DNA from: Siphonodentalium dalli | Taxonomy: Eukaryota; Mollusca; Scaphopoda; Gadilida; Siphonodentaliidae | Direction: 5' to 3' | Length of the DNA stretch: 64,000 bases | Assembly (NCBI GenBank): GCA_032622095.1 | Contig: CP136061.1 | Span: 169,453,107 to 169,517,106 of the forward strand | Made by a program: the position numbers and the translations under genes | In this document: piece after piece, positions 23,140-32,900 of the stretch | Numbering within the stretch: the stretch's first letter is position 1 | Layout of the letters: the number at the start of each line of letters is the position of its first letter | The notes under the pieces: model-generated | Databases searched by the model: none | Told to the model about the DNA's origin: nothing | The model's input: only the letters and a program-made list of their open reading frames with translations

Positions 23140-24310
23140 GACTGTCGTCCGGTACATACCCCCTAGTGGCATACCGCCTAGTGTGGGCATATCTATAACT
23201 TATGACTGCTATACTCAGACAGATGGACCCAAAAATCAGCATTTTCATATAAACGAAGATGAATAACTATAGCACAAAAAAACAAAACAAAACAGTTGAA
23301 TGTGCCATTAAATGTCCTCATAGTGGTGAACATCCATACAAAATTTCATTGAGATCCGAGCATTATGACCTGAACAGACAACAGACGGACCAAAAAGCCA
23401 ACATGTACAGATAAACAAAGATGTATAACTCTAGAATGGAAAATCCGAACAAAACGATGGAACCCTCTTTTTAATGTCCTCATAGTAGTGAACATCCATA
23501 CCAAATTTCATTGAGATCTGAGCACTACTGTTCATGTTATGACATGAACAGACACCAGACGGACAAAAAATCCAACATTTCCAGATAAGCAAAGATGAAT
23601 AACTCTAGAATGGAAAATCTGAACAAAACGATGGAACCCTCCATTTAATGTCCTCATAGTTGTGAACATCCATACCAAATTTCATTGAGATCCCAGCACA
23701 ACTGATGAAGTTACGACATGAACAGACACCAGATGGATAAAAAATTCAACATTTCCAGATAAACAAAGATGAATAACTCTAGAATGGAAAATCCGAACAA
23801 AACGATGGAACCCTCTATTGAATGCTCTCATAGTAGTGAACATCCATACCAAATTTCACTGAGATCTGAGCACTACTGTTCATGTTATGACATGAACAGA
23901 CACCAGACGGACAAAAAATCCAACATTTCCAGATAAACAAAGATGAATAACTCTAGAATGGAAAATCTGAACAAAACGATGGAACCCTCTATTTAATGTC
24001 CTCATAGTTGTGAACATCCATACCAAATTTCATTGAGATCCCAGCACAACTGTTGAAGTTACAACATGAACAGACACCAGATGGACAAAAAATTCAACAT
24101 TTCCAGATAAACAAAGATGAATAACTCTAGAATTGAAAATCCGAACAAAACGATGGAACCCTCTATTTAATGTCCTCATAGTAGTGAACATACATACCTA
24201 ATTTCATTGAGATCCGAGCACTATTATTCAAGTTATGACATGAACAGACATCGGACGGACGTACGGACGGACGGACAGGTGCAAAACAGTATACCCCCTT
24301 TTTTTTTAAA
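23140..24310 (+). repeat. Tandem array F, about 162-175-bp monomers
   Basis: Six anchors of CATCCATAC lie at 23331, 23493, 23668, 23841, 24015 and 24189. Each monomer contains AAATTTCATTGAGATC, ATGAACAGACACCAGA and AGATGAATAACTCTAGAATGG. It ends with GACGGACGGACGG repeats and AGTATACCCCC. Two subtypes seem to alternate (GTTATGACATG versus GTTACGACATG/GTTACAACATG). Confidence 0.85.
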
Positions 24311-25930
24311 AGGGGCTATAATGAAAGTATCAACCATTGTGTTTTTATGTACGAACCAAACAGCACACTCTGAAGCAGAAATTTTTCAAGCACTTTGCTG
24401 TTCTGTGGTCCATTAGACCACCCACAGCACAGGAAAATTGCTAATTTTATTGCCAAAATATGTTGGTGTCGCTTGTCATGACACATCCAATGACTGTGCA
24501 ATTGAGAAAATGAGACAAATTAGCTCTTTATCATTCACTACGCAAGTCGCAGAATGACTTTAAACATTTATTAGTGATTTATATATGTATCTTACCTGCC
24601 GATATAACCATAACATGCACGAATGATACATTATATGAACATCACATGATGTCTTGTACAGGCAGTCTCTCCGGTCTTTATTTATTTTGTCCGGCTGCAG
24701 TGATATATGACTTGAGTTAACAGTCCTTCTTGTGGCATAGATGAGACGCATGGTTTGATGGTACTCGGTGATGAACAAAGTAGGCGAATCGATGTGCTGC
24801 AACAGACTGTACTTTGGCAACCCATCTCACACTCAACTTCCCATATTCATCTCGCACATGTGCAGTTCAAAAATGGCAACCAGATGAAGTTCTAAGGATG
24901 TTACGCATAATTGACTGCTGTAATGAGGCCAGTTTTCTCTCGCTCGGGACAGAGTTAAAAATCTGTGGCATTATCACCTGTAACAAGAAAAAATAAGACA
25001 CATACATTTGTGTATGGTTGACTCTATCGATATTAATTTTATGAAGTCTCTCAATTAAATAAGACAAAAAGAGATGCCACGCAAACCCCCCTTCTTTTCC
25101 CCATGTATGCCTTGGCTATATAATACAAAATGGCTGCACCACCCCCCTTCACAACATTCTCCTGTGATTGTTTACAATTAATAAAGTGTCCCCTAATATA
25201 ATATATACTTACTTGTGAGTGCAGGCACACAATCTTCAATATTCAAAATCTTAACAGGTTTTTGCAGGTGGAATAGTGCCCTATATTTAGTAACATACAC
25301 ATGTTTTGGTTTAAATTTGATTTTTGGAAATGAATCCGATGTCTGAGAAAGGGAAAAGGTGTTTTATAAAGAATATACAAATAATCCAATGTTGACATGA
25401 AAATACGGAAGATTAATCGACCAAAAATAGTTAATTTCACATGCTTCTTAAAGGTAGCATAACACGATTTCTGGCCATTTTCACCATTTTGAGGGGGATA
25501 CTGCATCCGCTGCACTATGGTGATTAATAAACAGCACATGAGTGCTTGGTTAAAAGATAGAGAAATGATCAGAGCATAACCTTTTCGCAGGAATTGCCTC
25601 ACAAGTTGAATTATCTCCCTTAGATTGACTTTGAAAAATATTAATTTTAACCATTTTTTGGCTGAAATTGATTGTCTTCGTTAACATAGCTAACGATGAT
25701 AGAGCGCATGCCAGTTTATAACCATCTTGTGAGTCGATAGATAATCAAATATATTAAAAAAAGAAAAAAAATGTTATATAAATTTTTTAATTTTGTCTTC
25801 CAAGTGCAGACGACTTTTTTCAAGGGAGAGAAATCAAGATCTTTGCCGGTGGAGTACTACCACACAGAGCTGGCCGACATCGAATTCCAAAAACATACAT
25901 CAAATTCAGACATCTCATTTTGTATACTAT
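24311..25930. other. Unassigned region
   Basis: About 1.6 kb with no recognised gene, repeat family or RNA. Frames of up to 119 codons (25243-25602, minus) have no domain-like features, and there is a hydrophobic bias expected in AT-rich DNA. The edges adjoin array F and repeat S. Confidence 0.4.
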
Positions 25931-26062
25931 GGTACCTTTATAAAATAATTAAACCATCAAACCATTACTGCCAGGTATAACAGAGGCTAAACTGACAGTT
26001 ATAGCTCTTATTTTGTAGACTTAAAATCATATTTTCAGCCCTCCTACAAGCCAAACAAATTG
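25931..26062 (+). repeat. Dispersed repeat S, copy 2
   Basis: Near-identical direct copy of 19531-19662. Differences include a few substitutions and a short insertion (TTTTGTAGAC near 26010). Confidence 0.8.
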
Positions 26063-26309
26063 TACACACCAATGCCAAGCGGTACCCTAAACTATGATGC
26101 CACACGGCCCATTTTATACATATATGGGCATAGAAACAGGAACTTTAGGAAGGGGTCTGATTAATCAACTAGTGTTTGATTAGCTCTTGTCAACTAATGG
26201 ACTCCTGAATATCCCAAACAATTTCAACACTAGATACAAGGGGTACGCATCCAAGATGCTATGTCAAGTTTATTGGCAGTCGAAAAAGACTGCCAATAAC
26301 TTGGCAATA

Positions 26310-26853
26310 AGGCCCACACAAGGCTCAAAATGTCGGACAAACCTGGTTTTCAAACTCGTCCGGATGAGTTATTGTTGCAAGAGACTCATACATGTATATC
26401 AAATATGGTTTGAATCAGTTAATATTTAATTGAGTTATCGCACTAACAGTGAAAAACATGCTAAAAATAGACAAAATAAGGTCCATAAATCCAGGGACAA
26501 AATTTGGACAAACCTGGTTTTCGAACTCGTCTGAGATATTGTTGCAAGAGACTCATATATCAAATATAGTTATAATCAGTTAATATTTGATTGAGTTATC
26601 GAGCTAACAGGTGATTTAATTGCAAAAAAGTCATCAAAGATGGAGAACTGTTGTCAAAAAGTTTGGACGTGATCCATTTTCTACAGGCAGTAAATAGTTA
26701 TTGGGAGCAACTCATATCCCAGAATGATTTTGAATCCATTCACAAATGTCAAAGTTATAAGGCATTCTTTAGGTCCGCCCACCACCGCCCGCCCGCCCAC
26801 CCGCCGACCATAAGTCGAGTTTTTCAAAAACTCGACTTGAAAAACTCGACTAA
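26310..26853 (+). repeat. Two-copy tandem repeat G with CCGCC tail and hairpin
   Basis: Two monomers of about 165 bp (about 26310-26450 and 26481-26611) share GGACAAACCTGGTTTTC, ATTGTTGCAAGAGACTCATA and AATCAGTTAATATTT. Then come a CCGCC-rich run (about 26774-26806) and a palindrome AGTCGAG-TTTTTC-AAAAACTCGACT at 26813-26837 with a third arm to 26853. This looks like the 3' end of another short-monomer element. It sits between the Helentron gene end and the satellites. Confidence 0.65.
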
Positions 26854-26977
26854 AAATAGCAAAAAAAGTATAGGGATCTTAATGTTGTTTTATACAGTTT
26901 TATATTGAATAAATTTGAAAATAATATAATATGTAATTGAAATATACCTATAATTTTAAGGAATAATTAAATGAACT

Positions 26978-29900
26978 TCAACTTACAGTGGTGTTTACAT
27001 CAATGGCAATTCCCTCGTGATAACTATAATATTCAGAGAGTCTGCTGCAAGATACAGAGAGTTCTCCTTTAAAGTAGACATGATCCAACAGAGTGCCGCC
27101 TTCTGTTGTAGGGAACTTGATAATTTGTTGAAAACCTTTGCTTTCAATGAGTGTACTTAGAGAAGAATTTTGTAAGTCATTCTGATTAAAGTCGCCTATC
27201 AGGAGCACATTTGTGTAATGTTCAGCTACTGCACAAATCTCATGTATTTTTGGCGTGAACACTTTTACCGCATATTGTGGAGGCCTGTATATTACAACCA
27301 AGAGTAAATCTAAATTGTAATTGTATGTGCAAATGTGTTCGAGATTGATGAGACCAATCTGAGTTCTGCGGAAGTGTGATTCATTGCTCACATAAACCCC
27401 AACACCACCATGTTCTTGTTTTTTCATTTTCTTAAAAAAATTTGTGGACTCGTCAAAACATTCAGACCTGGCAGTGTGATGAAACTCATAATCATCTATA
27501 TCATATCTCAAACTTCCTATATCGCTGGGGGCAAGCCACGTTTCAACGAGAGCTATACAGTCAGCAGTAAAAATTCTTTGATCTGCTTTAAGATCTTCAA
27601 AATGACATGATAAACCTTCAATATTGTGCAAAATGATTTTTAAACATTGGCCAGATGAGGTTTTCTCAGCTTCAATGAAATCTGGCATTCTATTGAGTGC
27701 TTTTGAGACTTTTTCATCACAATAGATCTTATCAGTGATTTCATGAGATTCACAATTTATTATTGAAAGTCCTTCAAGTGATGTCACTCGACTCAATGCA
27801 ACATAGGCCATACCAGGGGAGAATATATTTTTCAGTGAGATAACAGCCTTTTCCAGTGTAATTCCTTGAGCCTTATGAATTGTACATGCATATGACAACG
27901 TCAATGGGAACTGTTTCCTCACAGTTACTTGGCTACTTCCAATGTGATGTTCATCTGGTACAATTTCAATCGTTCGCATTTCGCCTTCTAGCCCAGAAAG
28001 TCTTTTCCTTCCAACTCTTTCATTGTCAAACCTGATATACACTCTTTTCATATCTATATCAACATTTTCAAAGTTTTTCAAATCTATCACAGTTCCAATA
28101 ACGCCATTCACCAAACCATCATCAATATCTAGATTCTTCACCAACATGACTCTGCAGCCTTCAGCTAGGACAATGGAATGAGGCAAGTAGGTTTTCAACT
28201 GCTTTGAGGTACAGGGTCTGTTTAGTCTAACAGTAACTCCAGTTGCCTTATTTGTTTTGTAATCCTGAGCATCAATGGTGAAAAGATTACTGCAAACTTT
28301 CTGCAACATTTTTGTGTTGTGATCGCCGACCTCGGCTTTTGTGCTGGCTAATAGTAATGCTTCTCCAACATCTCTATTTATACAACCAGACAACATATCA
28401 ACATCCTGTGGCAACAGACGTTCAGCTCGATATTTGGTTCTACACCTGTTTAGCATGTATGCAAAATCAGCATCATCTTTCTGTCTCATGATTTTGTCAA
28501 GAATGGCAATGGAGAAGCGTTTGTCCCAGAGTTTACGTCCAGGCACCCTTGAAAATAGTTTGTCTTCCTCTGAGACACAAACAGGTGGAATCTGATAGAA
28601 GTCACCTACTGCTATAACAGAAACTCCTCCAAAGCAGATTTTGTCATTTCCACAAGTTCTCTTTATCTGGTTCAATCTCTCGCTCACATAGTGCAGTAGA
28701 TTATATTTGATCATAGAAATTTCATCTATTATCAATAGGAGAAGAGAGCTTAATTTACACCTCATGGTATTCATAGTGTTTTCTTTTAGAGGCACACATC
28801 TTTCACCGAGAAATAATGGAATCGAGAATGCTGTATGTAGAGTTGTACCTCTAATGTTGAAGCTTGCACTACCAGTGGATGCTGTCAACAAAACAACAGT
28901 GTCATCTGGGTTGTTGGATATTTGGGATAGCAGCCGGTTCATTTCATAATACAGACATTTTATCAGAAGAGATTTTCCAGTGCCTGCTCCACCAGTTAAA
29001 TGTAGAAAGAATTGTTCTGGATTTTTTCCGTGAATTTTATCAAGGCACCAGTTGCGTACTTTATGAAATATTTTGCTTTGTTGCTCATTCAGAGTTCTCA
29101 TCAGTGGCAGAATTTCACTTTTATCATAGACATCATAATGTCTTTCATTCCTAGATTCAGATGGAATATTGCCAAACTCATTTTTGCAATCAATATTTTC
29201 ATCCTGTCCAACTGTTGATACTGGCATATTTGAATCATCCAATCTGTCTACTTCTGACTCAGGACACATATTAGCCCATGCATCTTCAGGATTGACTTTG
29301 TGGATAGAATCCTGGGCATTATCAATTGCACTAGCATTTGCCTCATAATGCTTTCTGTTGTCCTCCACTACAGATTTCACAGTGCAAATGTCATTCTCTG
29401 ATCTAATGTTTCCAGACTCATAAAAGTCCATGTACAATTGAAATGGACTTGGCTTCAGTTGTTCTTTATTACGATGGGGCAGGTACAGTTGTAGCATGCT
29501 TTGGTAGAACTTCTCGCGTTCCTTTTCTAGTACAAATCTAGGATACTTTATGACAGCTGGACTTGACTTTGTTCTCTTTTGAACATATCCAAGTTCATTC
29601 TGTAGTCGGAACACAGTTGCTGTTATTTTATCCTCAGCACAATTCTCAGCATTCTTGGGAAGTTGACTTTTACAGAGAACTCTATACTCTGAACAAAATC
29701 TAGCCAAACACATTGACTTGAACTCAATCAGCAGTGGTCTTGCTTCATATCTCTCAGTGATGTTAATCATCCAAACTCGTTCAGAGTCTTCGTTTATTTG
29801 ATCCAGAGGAAGACTTATTCGGACAGGATTCTCCCCAAGAGGTATCCACACAACATTTCTTGAACATTCTTTAAGGGGCAGTTCACAAACTCTGAAGACA

Positions 29901-32900
29901 CTTTCAATGGCCGACACATTTCGCTTGTTTAGGTATGTTGATCCAAGCTTTCTCATTGTTTTCTTAGCGGACAAATTCCCTTTCTCAGCTTCTTTTTTAG
30001 TCTGTTTCAAAAATGATCCCATTGTTTTCTCATTCTTTGAGATGTAGCTAATGATATACACAACACAACTGTATGCATCCAATACATACTGAATGTCAAG
30101 ATTGGCATTCCAGCATCTTGAGAGATATGCATTGTATTGATTAGTCCACATGTCTTTAGGTGATCTTTTGAGAACAACAGTATTGCGTGTAGACAATCGG
30201 CTCAAAGCTGCTTCCAAGTCAGACTGGTCTACATTAGCCTTATCAAGTAGTTCCTTGCAACTTGTTATCTCCTCATTCTTATCTAGCAGCAGTTTCCATA
30301 ATGACTCAACTAATGTTTTTGCATTTTCCTTCTCGGTTTGATGTTCTTCAGTTTCCATACTCTTCGCTCTAGCAATGAATGACTCCTCAGATGGTGGCCT
30401 GGGAAAATTAAACCTGCAGGTTGTTCCTCGTTTGCGACAAGATGTTGTGTGGTTCTTGCTATGTTGTTGCACACTTTTAACTATGTCAAACAATTCTGGA
30501 TCAGTTTCCTCATCTGGTGTAAGACAGGTTATGTATTTATCAATGAATGCAACCACAAGAGCATCATTGTCAACATCAAACTGAGGCGCATTATCGATCC
30601 AAATCACACAATGCCAATGCGGTCTAAACTTGTCAGAATTTTCTTCCCTGATGAAGAAATCTTTAACTTTACCGATAGGTTCGGACTCTGACATAATCAC
30701 CTTTTTGAAAAACTTGTGGAATCTATCTGAAAGCATTCTTGCAACAGTCACAGGATTTGATTTCAGAATTTTGCACTTTTCATCCCAGTCCAGTTTTTCA
30801 AAAGTCCTTGTGTCATTCTGTTGAATCAAAATAGTTTTTATAATCTCAGGCCATCGGAACTCAGCTGTAGAGAAACTTGTGAACCACGTTGGTATACCAA
30901 CCATTCTTAACATAGCAAATAGATCTTTCTGGCAGTTTTCCCAGTATGCCGGACTACTTCTTATGGTCTTGAGAAATCTGTATGCCTGATCACTATTGAG
31001 TAGTTCGTCTCGCTTCTCCTTGTCTCTCAGATCACTACCAGTTATCTCTGATCCGTCACTTGACTTAGCATTAGATTTTCTACAAGCAATAGAAATCTGG
31101 GACAGTACCTGCTGAAGCTCAGATATATACTGACTGAAGAATATGTAATCTGTGTCCCTCGCAAACCTATTATCCACATGCATCAGTCTGTGCTTAAAAT
31201 ATTGTGCCAATGTTAACCGCACTTTTCGTTCACTCTTAAATGTATGCTGCCCTTCAGGAAATTGTTTTGGAAATGCTTTACCTTCTATGTCCTCATCACC
31301 GAGCATGTACACTGGTTTGTTTCCTTCTGCTGGTGCAACATCAAATATCTCATCACTGTGGCTATCAAGTACAAATTGACCGATATCCTCTGGTTGCAGA
31401 CATGAATCAACAGGAAATGCAGAGTCGCGAGCACCATGTTCATTCTCAGAATCACTTGCACTGTCTGATTTATCATCAGTAACATCCTGTTCCATGTCAG
31501 ATTCAGAATCAGTCGAGTCTGAGCTTTGGTCATTGTCCATGTTTGCTTCATTCCATCGTTCATCAATTGTTATATCCTTGAAAAACTTGTTGTGCCTTTT
31601 AAGATAGGACAAAGCAGTGATAACCCTCTTTGTATTCACATATTCATATTCATAATAACCCTCATAGCACCTTTTCCGTTTCAATTTTACTCGAAGTAAC
31701 GAACTTGTGTTTTCGGGCCTTGGCAAGACATCTGCAGTTTTACTCATATCAGTAGGGACACAAACTACTGAACCTCGAATTCCTTCTTGTGAACCTCTGG
31801 GTAATTTAACAATCTTTTTGAAGGGGAGTAGTGGTGCTAGGAGGTGGCATTCTAGTCGGTTGATATTTGCGATCTCTTCAGGTATTGGATCAAGTTCCAT
31901 GTTATTAACAAAAGAACCAGAGGGAATCTTTCCTTGCTGAATTTTGCGATGACAAGTATAGCAGATCCAGAGTTTGCTGCATGGTCTCTCAAGAAACTGA
32001 CAATTATTAGGGCATTCATCTGAGCATTCATGCAAATACTTCTTTGTGATGCACTTCTTAGCAATAGCATCAACATTAGAACCTTTTAGACTATAGTTTT
32101 CTAAATTACATCTTGTTACCTGGTTTTGAAACAAAACACGGTTGCAGCTGGCACATACATACTCAGGTCCATGTGCAGTTTCCTCCCTGAAGGATTTTAT
32201 TACATTGTCTATTATTGACAAGTGTTGTATCCTCTTTAACATTTGACTCTTTTTGGCAAGTAGTAGGTTTTTTCGGTATGCACTAGAGATTCTGTACTTC
32301 TTTTTGATGCTGTTAATGAGATTATTCCTGAATTGAGAATTGTTTCTATACTTGGCACTGGAATAACTGATAAGTTTCTTTCTTAACTCGCTCTGTGTGG
32401 CATACTTGGCTTTGGAATAACTCAGAAGTTTCTTTCTGAACTCACTCTGTGTGGCATACTTGGCTTGGGAATATCTCAGAAGTTTCTTTCTGAACTCACT
32501 CTGTGTGGCATACTTGGTAACAGAACGTGTCTTCACAGCAGATCTAAATGGTTCCTGATTTTTGTACTTATCTTTTGAATACATGCATGCCCTGAGCCTG
32601 AATTCCTTATTAGTTTGATATTTATGTACAGACTTGGCTTTCTTTTCCAGTTTCAATGCTTTGTTAGTAGCATAGTTTTGTTGGTCCCTTTCTTTCTTAG
32701 CTGTTTTGTGAGAAGCCTGGTATAAAGACACATATTGATTGTGACTTTTTGTTTTATTTTGATTTTTCACCTTTTGCCTCTTATAGGAAGCAGACCATCT
32801 GCTTTTGTTTTTTCTCTTTCGTTTTTTCTGAAACGATGGTTGTTTGAATACTTCGGGCTTATCGGTCTGATTAGTGAGTCCTATTTCACAATACTTGTCA

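Noticed and set aside
25243-25602. 119-codon minus-strand frame as a membrane protein
   Set aside because: Hydrophobic composition is expected from AT-rich DNA; no promoter, splice or domain evidence.
26813-26853. 3' terminal hairpin of the Helentron
   Set aside because: It belongs more simply to the end of the G short-monomer repeat, whose CCGCC tail adjoins it; no terminal tetranucleotide or empty site supports a Helentron end.
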